NCBI RefSeq assembly: GCF_000219805.1
Contig: NC_015759.1
Location: 434,001 to 498,000 of the forward strand
From: Weissella koreensis KACC 15510
Lineage (GTDB): Bacteria > Bacillota > Bacilli > Lactobacillales > Lactobacillaceae
Length of the DNA stretch: 64,000 nt
Direction: 5' to 3'
Part shown: positions 54,317-64,000 of the stretch, in pieces
Layout of the letters: each line of letters starts with the position of its first letter
How positions within the stretch are numbered: position 1 is the stretch's first letter
Notes under the pieces: generated by a model
Database searches by the model: none
Seen by the model: only the letters and a program-made list of their open reading frames with translations
Told to the model about the DNA's origin: nothing
Position numbers and translations under genes: made by a program

Positions 54317-55255
54317 TTAATTATCATTTTGCTCTAAACGATATTCTTGCAAAATTCCTTCACGTACACCAGAAGCTGAAAATATAACTTCCTTGGTCCC
54401 TGTGACATCTACTAATTGCATTAGAGGCAATAACCCACTGATAATGATATCAGCTCGGTTAGCTTCGGCGCCTAAGATAGCTGAACGTTCTTGATGACTT
54501 AAACTACGTAATTCATCAAATAATGCTTGAACATGTTCAACTGGCATTTGATAACCATGAAAATTACTTAGATCTTCATAAGCTTGTTTACTCCGGTGTA
54601 ACCGTGCCAAAGTACGATTAGCTCCTCCTAATAGAATAATTGGTTGCTGATCACACTCAAGCCAAGGTAACTCATCATATTCTCGATCAATATATTGTTC
54701 TGCTTCCGATAAAGATTCGTCTGTAATCGGATCTGGTCCATTCAAATTAAATCGTTCGGCTAAATTAACCGCACCAAATGGTAAGCTAATAAAATTGACT
54801 GCCATTCTATCTTCAATTCCAACTAATTCAATACTTGCACCACCAGTATCTAGAAGCCAGGCGTTATCAATATGATCTAGGGCTGACATTGCGCCCAAGT
54901 AATCATAATAGGCCTCTTGATCACCAGTTAAAACACGAACATCAATTTGAAATTTGTCGCTTAATTGTTGGACAAAAGCTGTCTTATTTTTAGCTTCTCG
55001 CACTGCAGCAGTTGCAATCCCAATGACTTCCAAGTCTTGATAGGATTGGGCTATTTCTTTAAACTCACTAACCGCTTCAAAAACCCTTTGCATCGCCGTT
55101 TCAGTTAAATAACCCTCATTTTTCCCCATTCCTTCAGCTAAACGTGTATCTTTTTTTACCCGCTCAAGTTCTTGAAATGTTCCATCCGCTTGTAATTTTT
55201 CAATTACAAAACGAGTTGAGTTTGAACCTAAATCTACAATTGCTAAATAACCCAT
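54317..55255 (-). CDS. Exopolyphosphatase / (p)ppGpp pyrophosphatase family (Ppx/GppA)
   Basis: A 312-residue protein of the ASKHA fold. Phosphate-1 loop AIVDLGSNSTRFVIEK, TRLAEGM block, IATAAVREAKN and phosphate-2 loop LLDTGGASIELVGIE are the family motifs; ILLGGANRTLARL is the C-terminal nucleotide-site motif. It is the short form (about 310 residues) without the HD-like C-terminal domain, common in lactic acid bacteria. Start ATG 55255 lies about 20 bp after trpS. It may cleave polyphosphate or pppGpp. Confidence 0.88.
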   Translation of the reverse strand: MGYLAIVDLGSNSTRFVIEKLQADGTFQELERVKKDTRLAEGMGKNEGYLTETAMQRVFEAVSEFKEIAQSYQDLEVIGIATAAVREAKNKTAFVQQLSDKFQIDVRVLTGDQEAYYDYLGAMSALDHIDNAWLLDTGGASIELVGIEDRMAVNFISLPFGAVNLAERFNLNGPDPITDESLSEAEQYIDREYDELPWLECDQQPIILLGGANRTLARLHRSKQAYEDLSNFHGYQMPVEHVQALFDELRSLSHQERSAILGAEANRADIIISGLLPLMQLVDVTGTKEVIFSASGVREGILQEYRLEQNDN

Positions 55256-55276
55256 GATATTACCTCAAAATAAAGT

Positions 55277-56293
55277 TTAATTCCAGTATTCAATACCCAT
55301 TGCTTCGCGAATTTCGTACATTGTCGCCTGAGCTGTTTTTCGAGCATGGGCTGATCCTTCAGCCAACATTTCCAAAACGGCGCCTCGATCAGCAGCAAAT
55401 TCAGCGCGCCGATCCCGAATTGGTGTTAATTCAGCATCTAAGACTTCAAAAAGATACTTCTTTAACTTCATATCTCCCAAACCACCATGTTGATATTGTG
55501 CCTTCAATTCATCCACTTTATTTTGATCTGAATCAAAGATATCAAGATATGTGAAGACCATATTACCTTCAACATGACCTGGATCATCAACTTTTACATG
55601 GGTGGGATCTGTATACATTGACTTAATTTTATTCCATAATTCATCTTTTGAATCACTCAAATAAATTGCATTACCCAAAGATTTAGACATCTTAACCCCA
55701 TCTAATCCAGGAATACGCCCCTGACCCTTTGGTGGGAAAATACCTTGAGGTTCTTTTAAAATATCAACATCATAAACTCGATTAAAAGTTCGAATTAATT
55801 CTCGTGTCTGTTCTAACATTGGTTCTTGATCATCCCCAACTGGCACTACTTCACCTTTAAATAATGCGATATCAGCAGCTTGTGACACCGGATAAATAAA
55901 GAATCCCGCTGGAATTGATTCACCAAAACCTTTTTGTTGAATCTCAGTCTTAACAGTTGGATTACGTTGCAGACGCGCAATTGAAACCAAATTCAAGAAA
56001 TATTCCGTCAATTCTGATAATTCTGGAATTGCAGATTGAACAAAAATAGTAGTTTTTTTAGGATCAATTCCAACCGCTAGATAATCCAAAGCTACTTCTA
56101 ATAATGAATTATGTATTTTTTCTGGATCGCGAGCATTATCCGTAAAGGCTTGCTTATCCGCAATCATAATATATGGGGTATATTCTCCAGAATTTTGCAT
56201 TGCTACCCGTTTTTTAAGTGAGCCCACATAGTGCCCAATATGTAATTTACCAGTGGGACGATCCCCCGTTAACAATACTTTTTGCTCAGTCAT
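55277..56293 (-). CDS. trpS: Tryptophanyl-tRNA synthetase
   Basis: Class I synthetase of 338 residues, normal length. HIGH motif in LTGDRPTGKLHIGHYVGSLKKRV; KMSKS motif in GLDGVKMSKSLGNAIYL; PVGDDQEPMLEQTREL is the TrpRS active-site segment. ATG 56293. No T-box leader is visible in the 50-bp gap to mazF, so it is probably transcribed with the upstream genes. Confidence 0.96.
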   Translation of the reverse strand: MTEQKVLLTGDRPTGKLHIGHYVGSLKKRVAMQNSGEYTPYIMIADKQAFTDNARDPEKIHNSLLEVALDYLAVGIDPKKTTIFVQSAIPELSELTEYFLNLVSIARLQRNPTVKTEIQQKGFGESIPAGFFIYPVSQAADIALFKGEVVPVGDDQEPMLEQTRELIRTFNRVYDVDILKEPQGIFPPKGQGRIPGLDGVKMSKSLGNAIYLSDSKDELWNKIKSMYTDPTHVKVDDPGHVEGNMVFTYLDIFDSDQNKVDELKAQYQHGGLGDMKLKKYLFEVLDAELTPIRDRRAEFAADRGAVLEMLAEGSAHARKTAQATMYEIREAMGIEYWN

Positions 56294-56342
56294 ATATTCC
56301 TACCCTTCAGACATATTTTATGTCTGCTTTCAATTTTTATTT

Positions 56343-56720
56343 TTAATCAAAGCCTAAACTAACCGATAAAGCTGAACGAACTTCAACCATTTTCGGCTCA
56401 GGCAGACGTCCTAAGCGATCTTGGAGTCTTTTTTTATCAATTACCCGAATTTGTTCCAATAACAATGTAGAATCACGATTAATTCCCGTCCCATCTAATT
56501 CAGCATCTAATTTCACATGGGTTGGTAACGTTTTTTTTATCTTTTTGGTCGAAATCGGTATTACGATGGTAGTGGGTGCATAAAGATTACCTACATTATT
56601 TTGGACAATCAGGACTGGACGAACGCCGCCCTGCTCAGATCCAATTCTTCCATTCTCTAAATTGGCATACCAAATCTCTCCCCGCCGAATTTCTTTTACT
56701 TTCTGCTTATTATCTTGCAT
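56343..56720 (-). CDS. mazF: MazF/PemK-type endoribonuclease toxin
   Basis: A 125-residue MazF fold protein: RRGEIWYANLENGRIGSEQGGVRPVLIVQNNVGN has the catalytic Arg region, PTTIVIPISTKK the second strand with conserved Ser/Thr, and GINRDSTLLLEQIRVIDKKRLQDRLG the dimer region. ATG 56720 follows GAGGGATAGA. Only about 20 bp separate it from the alr stop, so no MazE antitoxin gene fits upstream, and none is seen downstream. alr-mazF adjacency is common in Firmicutes (B. subtilis has ndoAI between them). Confidence 0.92.
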   Translation of the reverse strand: MQDNKQKVKEIRRGEIWYANLENGRIGSEQGGVRPVLIVQNNVGNLYAPTTIVIPISTKKIKKTLPTHVKLDAELDGTGINRDSTLLLEQIRVIDKKRLQDRLGRLPEPKMVEVRSALSVSLGFD

Positions 56721-56739
56721 TCTATCCCTCATTTATTAA

Positions 56740-58233
56740 TTAATCAACTAAATACCGGGGCAAACGTACAGATAAAGTGGTCGCTACTTCATATGGAATA
56801 GTTTCCAAACGTTCAGCTAAATCTTCGAGAGTTACATGTTGCCCACCTGCCGAACCAATTAACGTGATAACCGTTCCAACAGGTATTTCTTCTGGTAACG
56901 CTACCATACATTGATCCATGGCGATACGACCTATAATTTCTACATGTCGCCCATCTGGTAAAAGGCCATATCCGCCTTGAAGTTTGCGCAAATATCCATC
57001 CGCATATCCCAATGGAATTGTTCCAATCCAGGTTGGCTGATCAGTTGTGTAAGTTGCTCCGTACGAAACCGATACATCAGCCTCTACTTGCTTTACTTGA
57101 ACCAATTTAGCTTTCAAGCTCAAAACTGGTTGTAAGTCACGTTTTTCCAGAGCCCCTTGAGAAGAATCAATGCCATACATAGCTGCTCCAATTCGAATCG
57201 CATCAGTTGAAGGATTCTTATGCCACAGAGCTGTACCTGAATTAGCCAGATGACGCCAAACATCAGCCGAAATTTCTAGCTCATCAGTTAACGTATGCCA
57301 ACGTTCTAACTGTTGCTCAAAGTATGCTTCATTGTTAGTATCAGCGGTTGCAAAGTGCATGCCAATACTATGTAATTTGAATCGCGGATCCCTATTGATT
57401 GCATTAAAGGTCTCTTGCAATTCGTTCTCTGTTCGAATACCAATCCGAGTCATTCCAGTATCAACAGCCAATGCCACTAATAAAGGTTTGTTCGTTGATT
57501 CCATCGGAAAAACTTTTTGAGCAGATTTTAGCCAAGCTAAATTTGCAACGGGTACAATAATTTGGTGCTTCCAAGCTAGTTTAACTTGTTCTGCTTCCAC
57601 AATCCCCAATACTAAAATCGGCTCTTTAACCCCAAAATGGCGTAACCAAATAGCTTCATCTAAAGTTGCAACACCAAAGGCATCTGCTCCACCTTCACGT
57701 GCCGCTTCCACCATCTGTGGTAATCCATGACCATAAGCGTTGGCTTTTAAAATAGCCATAAATCGCTTAGCACCACTAAATTCCCGCACAAATTTAATAT
57801 TATGCGCTACCGCTGACTTTGAAATTTCAATCCAAGCAGGACGATTAACACTAACTGGAATTTCAGTATTTGGCATATTTTCAAGAATAACTTCAGTTTT
57901 CACCATATTACCTGAATGTGAAATTGAAATGTGAGCAATGAGATCATTTTGACGGGGATGTTGTTGAAAATATGGTCTACCCTGTTCATCATTTGCAATT
58001 TCTAATTGTTGCCAATTTAAATCAGCCCCGAGGCCTGTCCCCAATGCTTTACTATAAGCCTCTTTTGCGGCATAACGACCAGCTAAAAATTCACCTTGAT
58101 GTTTACCAACCTTTTGGTCATAAGTCTGTTTCTCAGTATTCGTTAAAATTTTAGTAATAAAATTTGGTTGTCTTGCCGCCAAATCCTCTACAGCTGATAT
58201 TTCTTGAATATCAATTCCATTCCCAAATATCAT
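56740..58233 (-). CDS. AcpS-alanine racemase fusion protein
   Basis: One 497-residue frame containing two enzymes normally encoded by adjacent genes. Residues 1 to about 118 are holo-ACP synthase: GNGIDIQEI (Asp8), FLAGRYAAKEAYSKALGTG (Glu58), HISISHSG. Residues about 131-497 are PLP-dependent alanine racemase: RPAWIEI, ILKANAYGHG (Lys163 binds PLP), the Tyr in VSYGATYTT, and IGRIAMDQCMV. The linker (ENMPNTEIPVSVN) has no good internal SD, though an in-frame ATG at residue 120 could give separate Alr. Products: acylated carrier protein activation and D-Ala for the cell wall. Confidence 0.88.
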   Translation of the reverse strand: MIFGNGIDIQEISAVEDLAARQPNFITKILTNTEKQTYDQKVGKHQGEFLAGRYAAKEAYSKALGTGLGADLNWQQLEIANDEQGRPYFQQHPRQNDLIAHISISHSGNMVKTEVILENMPNTEIPVSVNRPAWIEISKSAVAHNIKFVREFSGAKRFMAILKANAYGHGLPQMVEAAREGGADAFGVATLDEAIWLRHFGVKEPILVLGIVEAEQVKLAWKHQIIVPVANLAWLKSAQKVFPMESTNKPLLVALAVDTGMTRIGIRTENELQETFNAINRDPRFKLHSIGMHFATADTNNEAYFEQQLERWHTLTDELEISADVWRHLANSGTALWHKNPSTDAIRIGAAMYGIDSSQGALEKRDLQPVLSLKAKLVQVKQVEADVSVSYGATYTTDQPTWIGTIPLGYADGYLRKLQGGYGLLPDGRHVEIIGRIAMDQCMVALPEEIPVGTVITLIGSAGGQHVTLEDLAERLETIPYEVATTLSVRLPRYLVD

Positions 58234-58395
58234 GAAATACTCCCCTTATTTCTCGTTTTTCACGTGACCATTGAAATGAAATCAGGTCATATAATCAATC
58301 GGATTTAATTACTCAATTTTATCATATTTTTAGCGTAATATTAGGCTTGAATTTTTTGTTCAACATTTTAATTATATTATTTAGTTGCAAATAAA

Positions 58396-58441
58396 AAATG
58401 CTCAATCATTTTCAATGTAAAACATTGAAGTGATTGAGCAT
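58396..58441 (-). terminator. Terminator of cshA
   Basis: ATGCTCAATCA and TGATTGAGCAT form an 11-bp stem, extended by CAATG/CATTG near the loop, followed by TTTTTT on the minus strand. Confidence 0.92.
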
Positions 58442-58468
58442 CTTACTAGTATTTTAGCCTAGTAAATT

Positions 58469-60082
58469 TTATTTATCATTTTCGCGGATCACAAACTTGC
58501 GACGTCCGGCTGGACGTGAACCACGTTGTGAGCGATCCCCTGAACCAGTACGTGCACCACGATCATATGACTTACGACGTTCTGAATCATGGCCACCACC
58601 ATGGCTACCATTTTCTTCACGTCGACCACCACGTGCAGCACCACCATTACCAGAACCAGCAGAGCGTGAACCTCCACCACCGTTACCAGAACGTCGGTTT
58701 CCACCACGGTAATTACCGCGTGATCCACTACCACCACGTGATCCACCACGACCAAAGTGTTTGTTTGGTAATGGACGTTCGCGGGTCAAATCGAATTCAG
58801 CATCGATTTCAGAAATATTAGCTGAAGCAGCCAATGCAGCAGCAGCTAATGTCCGAACATCATACTTTTCTAATAATTCATCAACTTCAGCTGAAACCAA
58901 GTTAGCATCTACAGTTTTAACAACTGCATCTACATCTTGGACTGCAGTCTTCATTCGAGCTGCAACAGCTTCTTCGTGTGAGTAAGGCTTTAATGCCAAC
59001 ATACGCTTCTTAGTAAGCTTTTCGATATCTTTTAGATAATCTAGTTCAGCATTTGTTACAAACGTAACTGAAGTTCCGTGAGAACCGGCACGACCTGTCC
59101 GACCAATTCGGTGAACATATGATTCGGATTCTTGTGGAATATCAAAGTTATAAACGTGAGTAACTCCTGTAACATCCAATCCACGAGCAGCAACATCAGT
59201 TGCCACTAAGATTTGGATTTCACCAGCTTTGAATGACTTCAAAACTTGTGTACGCTTTTGTTGAGTTAAGTCTCCATGAATTCCTGAAGCCTTAAATCCA
59301 CGCAATTCCAAACCACGAGTTAATTCATCAACTCGGCGCTTAGTACGCCCAAACAAAATTGCTAACTTTGGTTGTTGAACAGCCAAAATGTTAGTCAAAG
59401 TATCAAACTTTTCGGGTTCACGAACTCGAACGTAGTATTGATCAACCAAGTCTGTCGTCAATTCTTTAGCGGCTACTTGGATGTGTTCTGGTTCAGTCAT
59501 GAATTGAACACCAATCCGCTTAATTGCAGATGGCATTGTTGCTGAGAACAATAATGTTTGACGTTCATCTGGAACGGCCTTCAAAATTGACTCAATATCT
59601 TCCAAGAATCCCATGTTTAACATTTCATCAGCTTCATCCAAAACTAATGTCCGAACATGTGAAAGGTCAATGGTTCCTCGACGGATGTGGTCAATTAAAC
59701 GACCAGGTGTTCCAACGACGATATCAACTCCGCGCTTCAAACCATCAATTTGGCGACGAATATCTGCCCCACCAAAGACGGCTTGTACGCGAACGCGCTT
59801 ATCACGTCCTAATTTAAATAGTTCTTCTTGAGTTTGAATCGCTAATTCACGCGTTGGTGAAACTACCAAAGCTTGAACTTGACGACTGCTATCAATCATC
59901 TCTAAAATTGGCAATCCAAACGCAGCTGTTTTACCAGTTCCGGTTTGAGCTTGACCGATGACATCCTTACCGGCAAGCGTTAAGGGAATTGTTTCGGCTT
60001 GAATTGGTGTTGCCTCGACATAACCATGTTTTTCAATGGCTGTAAGTAGGTCTTTTGTGAGACCTAATTCTGAAAACTTCAA
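58469..60082 (-). CDS. cshA: DEAD-box RNA helicase (CshA type)
   Basis: ATP-dependent RNA helicase, 537 residues, involved in RNA decay, ribosome assembly and cold growth. Q motif and motif I AQTGTGKTAAFGLP, Ia PTRELAIQ, II VLDEADEML, III FSATMP, V ATDVAARGLD and VI HRIGRTGR are complete. The tail (about 440-537) is rich in Gly, Arg and Ser with RGG-like repeats (GRGGSRGGSGSRGNYRGG). I choose TTG 60082 as start, with GGAGG six bases upstream; the open frame continues upstream to 60214 but those 44 codons have no family counterpart. Confidence 0.93.
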   Translation of the reverse strand: MKFSELGLTKDLLTAIEKHGYVEATPIQAETIPLTLAGKDVIGQAQTGTGKTAAFGLPILEMIDSSRQVQALVVSPTRELAIQTQEELFKLGRDKRVRVQAVFGGADIRRQIDGLKRGVDIVVGTPGRLIDHIRRGTIDLSHVRTLVLDEADEMLNMGFLEDIESILKAVPDERQTLLFSATMPSAIKRIGVQFMTEPEHIQVAAKELTTDLVDQYYVRVREPEKFDTLTNILAVQQPKLAILFGRTKRRVDELTRGLELRGFKASGIHGDLTQQKRTQVLKSFKAGEIQILVATDVAARGLDVTGVTHVYNFDIPQESESYVHRIGRTGRAGSHGTSVTFVTNAELDYLKDIEKLTKKRMLALKPYSHEEAVAARMKTAVQDVDAVVKTVDANLVSAEVDELLEKYDVRTLAAAALAASANISEIDAEFDLTRERPLPNKHFGRGGSRGGSGSRGNYRGGNRRSGNGGGGSRSAGSGNGGAARGGRREENGSHGGGHDSERRKSYDRGARTGSGDRSQRGSRPAGRRKFVIRENDK

Positions 60083-60318
60083 AATCTTCCTCCAATTGCG
60101 ATAAATTTCGTATCGCGTACTAAATGAAAATACTTTGAACAAAGCGCCAACCTGGTCACAATCCGGTGACTTAATAACGAATTGACTTCTGGCAAAGTAT
60201 TTTTTACAACCCATTTAGCTTACCTTTTTTATTAACAAATTACAAGCTATTTTAAAATTTAGACTTAGGATAATAGATCATTTTAAATTGAATATCCAGC
60301 CACATTTGCGTTATATAC

Positions 60319-60358
60319 AAAAAGAGACCGTTTCCAAAAATAAACAGCCTCTTTTTTT
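60319..60358 (-). terminator. Terminator of murA
   Basis: Minus strand AAAGAGGCTGTTT, loop, AAACGGTCTCTTTTT: stem and T-run directly after the stop at 60368. Confidence 0.85.
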
Positions 60359-60367
60359 ATTTATTTT

Positions 60368-61645
60368 TTATTGCATTGGTTCATCTGTTTCTTCAATTCG
60401 AATATCCCCATTTAATTGAGTTATTTTATGAATCAAACGATCGTAACCACGTAAAATGTGTTCTGAGTTATTAATGACTGTTTCACCTTCTGACATTAAT
60501 CCGCCAATAACAAGTGCTGCTCCAGCACGAATTTCAGCAGCTGCAACTACATTTCCTGATAATTGTGTACTAGGTCGAATTGAAATCAAACCATGCGCAT
60601 AATTATCAATATCCATTCCCAACTTGTTCAATTCTGGAATATGACGAGTCCGTTCTGGATAAATCTCTTCCGTAATCAGACTTTCTTCATCAGCTAATGT
60701 TAACAAAGGCGTAATTGGTTGTTGCAAATCAGTTGCAAACCCTGGGAAAGGAGTTGTCTTAATTTTAATTGCATTAAACTTTTCCGTCTTAGGAACATAA
60801 ATACTATCTTCTCTTACATCTAGATCAACCCCTGCTTCAACCATTTTCGCAATAAAAGCCTCTAAATGTTCTGGAATTATATTTTTAACTAAAACTCCAT
60901 CCCCTTGTGCAGCTGCCATTGAAAGATAAGTCCCTGCCTCGATTCGATCTGGAATAATAGTATGAACGTTGTTCGAAATTAATCGTTCAACTCCTACAAT
61001 ACGAATTGTATCCGTTCCAGCCCCCCTAATTTTAGCACCCATATTATTTAAAAAGGTTACCAAATCAGTAATTTCTGGTTCCTTAGCGGCATTTTCTAGA
61101 ATCGTAGTTCCTTCAGCTTTAACGGCTGCTAAAATTGTGTTAACCGTAGCTCCTACCGAAACCATATCCATATAGATACGTGTCCCATGCAACCCATTTG
61201 GATCTGTAATACGTACAGTATCATTGTCATATTCGACTTCCGCACCTAGAGCTTCAAATCCCTTAACATGCTGATCAATTGGACGAGGGCCAATATTATC
61301 GCCACCAGGGAACGTTACAACGGCACGTCCAAAACGACCTAACAATGATCCCATGAAATAATATGAAGCTCGGAGACTTTTAATCGCCGTTGATGGTAAC
61401 TCAGCTTCTACAATTCCTGTTGGATCAATCATTAATTCTCCATTAGAAAAACTTGATTGTACATTCATTGAACGCATAATAATTTGGAGATTATAAACAT
61501 CCAAAATATCTGGTACACTATCAAAATTAACAACTGAATCCGCCAAAATTGATGCCGGAATCAAAGCAACGGTTGAGTTTTTTGCCCCACCAATCGTTAC
61601 TTCCCCACTTAATCGGCGACCGCCGTGAATAATTAACTTTTTCAT
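60368..61645 (-). CDS. murA: UDP-N-acetylglucosamine 1-carboxyvinyltransferase with Asp in place of the active-site Cys
   Basis: First committed enzyme of peptidoglycan synthesis, 425 residues. Lys22-Asn23 in IGGAKNSTVALIPASILA, Asp in FATDLQQPI and Arg in EIRAGAALVIGGLM are in place. The loop that is normally PGGCxIGxRP reads PGGDNIGPRP, with Asp116 where the catalytic/fosfomycin-target Cys stands. Cys-to-Asp MurA enzymes (as in Mycobacterium and Chlamydia) are active and fosfomycin-insensitive. Order rpoE-pyrG-murA is typical of lactobacilli. Confidence 0.94.
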   Translation of the reverse strand: MKKLIIHGGRRLSGEVTIGGAKNSTVALIPASILADSVVNFDSVPDILDVYNLQIIMRSMNVQSSFSNGELMIDPTGIVEAELPSTAIKSLRASYYFMGSLLGRFGRAVVTFPGGDNIGPRPIDQHVKGFEALGAEVEYDNDTVRITDPNGLHGTRIYMDMVSVGATVNTILAAVKAEGTTILENAAKEPEITDLVTFLNNMGAKIRGAGTDTIRIVGVERLISNNVHTIIPDRIEAGTYLSMAAAQGDGVLVKNIIPEHLEAFIAKMVEAGVDLDVREDSIYVPKTEKFNAIKIKTTPFPGFATDLQQPITPLLTLADEESLITEEIYPERTRHIPELNKLGMDIDNYAHGLISIRPSTQLSGNVVAAAEIRAGAALVIGGLMSEGETVINNSEHILRGYDRLIHKITQLNGDIRIEETDEPMQ

Positions 61646-61880
61646 TACAAAACCTCAAGACATTTAAATGACTACTACATCAATTAAATAATTCATTATA
61701 ATTTTTATTTAACTGGCCAGTTTCACTGCGATCCTTAACCATCTTTATTTTAATTCAACTAATAATATTAATGTTGTTATGAAACATGTTGAAAATTATT
61801 AACACACATCAGTATTTTAAATAATCACTTTCATTAGAAAAGCGTGTTTTACACTTATCTTATTCAATTACTCGTTTCTT

Positions 61881-61909
61881 ATTTTACAATATAATTACAA
61901 TAGTAACAA
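61881..61909 (-). promoter_or_regulatory. Probable murA promoter
   Basis: Minus strand -35 TTGTTA (61904-61909), 17-bp spacer, -10 TAAAAT (61881-61886). It implies a long 5' leader of about 230 nt before murA. Confidence 0.5.
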
Positions 61910-62052
61910 CCTGTAACTTAAAAAGTAATATTACAATATTTTCAATCAAAATCTATTAATGTCAATAATAATATTCATTTTATATTAATTAATCTTGTTG
62001 TTGCCTTAAATATCTCTGCAAATTCTTGCTATTGAAAATTTTCATATTTATA

Positions 62053-62092
62053 TAAAAAAAGGCGAATCATCAAAATTCATCGCCTTTTTAAA
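62053..62092 (-). terminator. Terminator of pyrG
   Basis: AAAAAGGCGA ... TCGCCTTTTTTT hairpin with T-run on the minus strand, about 10 bp after the stop. Confidence 0.88.
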
Positions 62093-62102
62093 AATTTTAA
62101 TA

Positions 62103-63716
<1,614 letters not shown>

Positions 63717-63773
63717 CTAAACGCAATTTCTACGTACTAATTCGTGTGCCATATTTTTTATTGTTAAATCAAT

Positions 63774-63805
63774 AAAACTCCCGTTGCTATGTTAGCATTA
63801 GGAGT
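63774..63805 (-). terminator. pyrG leader attenuator hairpin
   Basis: Minus strand ACTCC, then TGCTA-ACA-TAGCA as the inner stem, then GGAGT and TTTTATT. It lies between the pyrG promoter and start codon, so most transcripts would stop here unless antiterminated. Confidence 0.75.
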
Positions 63806-63846
63806 CTAATAGTTAATTTAACCGTTCTTGTAAACAAACAAGAGCC

Positions 63847-63884
63847 CGGGACTTTATTATACATGATAATAAATCAAATGTCAA
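63847..63884 (-). promoter_or_regulatory. Consensus pyrG promoter with GGG start for CTP-sensing attenuation
   Basis: Perfect sigma-A promoter on the minus strand: TTGACA (63879-63884), 17 bp, TATAAT (63856-63861). Eight bases later the sequence reads GGGCTC (first G at 63847), the same initial transcribed sequence as B. subtilis pyrG, where low CTP causes extra G insertion and antitermination. Confidence 0.75.
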
Positions 63885-63889
63885 AGACA

Positions 63890-64000
63890 TTACTTTTCAA
63901 TGTCCCCTGATCCATAATCATCATCGACGTCTTTGCCAATTCCAGAGATATCGTCACCGATACCATTTGAAACTTCAAATTCATCACTTTTGGCGACCGC
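63890..64000 (-). CDS. rpoE: Acidic C-terminal tail of a protein, probably RNA polymerase delta subunit RpoE (partial)
   Basis: Only the last 36 codons are in the window. They encode an acidic tail (SDEFEVSNGIGDDIS ... DVDDDYGSGDIEK) ending in TAA. rpoE lies directly upstream of pyrG in nearly all Firmicutes, and the delta subunit has a disordered Asp/Glu-rich tail, so this is the best guess. The tail is less acidic than usual, and the conserved N-terminal domain is outside the window. Confidence 0.6.
   Translation of the reverse strand, partial: AVAKSDEFEVSNGIGDDISGIGKDVDDDYGSGDIEK

Larger units (their letters stand above)
61646..62102. other. Long intergenic region between pyrG and murA
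   Basis: A 457-bp very AT-rich gap containing the pyrG terminator and the murA promoter. The expected murA leader of about 230 nt holds no ORF or strong hairpin that I can see. Confidence 0.45.

Noticed and set aside
58489..58821. Several overlapping ORFs on both strands opposite the end of cshA, His/Val/Pro-rich
   Set aside because: They are frame shadows of the Gly/Arg-rich repeat tail; composition is explained by that tail and there is no SD.

Overview
The window reads as chromosomal DNA of a low-GC Gram-positive lactic acid bacterium, most likely Weissella or a close relative in the Lactobacillaceae (Leuconostoc group). The best pointer is a FemX peptidoglycan branching enzyme at 47551-48564 that closely resembles the Weissella viridescens enzyme as I remember it. 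Other support comes from the two-subunit LacL/LacM beta-galactosidase, PepV, the DUF2969-MreB-RodA cell-shape block, and the rpoE-pyrG-murA order. About 50 protein genes are packed on both strands, mostly minus. Both window edges cut genes (gdpP at the left, probably rpoE at the right). I see no phage, transposase, IS or CRISPR.

Layout: gdpP (c-di-AMP phosphodiesterase, 3' end missing); a polar amino-acid ABC importer (4 genes); a guanylate-kinase-like protein; pepV; an ABC exporter of the MacB/FtsX type; a heterodimeric LmrCD/BmrCD-like ABC exporter; hflX and a histidine phosphatase; a LacI-controlled sugar-acid operon (15615-20694); exoA; a structured RNA of about 268 nt; a kinase-like fragment gene and a membrane protein; proC, rodA, DUF2969, mreB; murF; a cytosolic nucleotidase; a TPP-riboswitch thiamine salvage operon (thiM-thiD-thiE-tenA); a YhgE/Pip membrane protein; lacLM; gpmA; a ferredoxin-NADP reductase; small regulators and hydrolases; trmH-like methyltransferase; femX; prfB; secA; nnrD; a 0.8-kb gap holding a second, larger structured RNA; ppx; trpS; mazF; an acpS-alr fusion; cshA; murA; pyrG; rpoE tail. 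Two tRNA-Glu genes (anticodons CUC and UUC) lie at 20856-20927 and 23752-23823.

The gene content is mainly housekeeping: cell wall synthesis (murF, murA, alr, femX, rodA, mreB), nucleotide and second-messenger metabolism (pyrG, gdpP, ppx), translation (prfB, trpS, hflX, tRNAs) and secretion (secA). Carbon control shows as three near-consensus CcpA (cre) sites: in the sugar-acid operon promoter, upstream of lacLM, and over the -35 element of the promoter for the large RNA at about 53685-54160.

The items I find most worth checking are the cre-controlled structured RNA of about 475 nt, the multi-hairpin RNA of about 268 nt with repeated GGA motifs, a stand-alone FGGY-kinase N-domain-like protein with no ATP-binding half, the AcpS-Alr single-chain fusion followed by mazF with no antitoxin gene, a MurA with Asp in place of the fosfomycin-target Cys, a prfB without the programmed frameshift, and a pyrG leader that looks like the GGG-start CTP-sensing attenuator. 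All identifications were made by eye from sequence; no database search was run.
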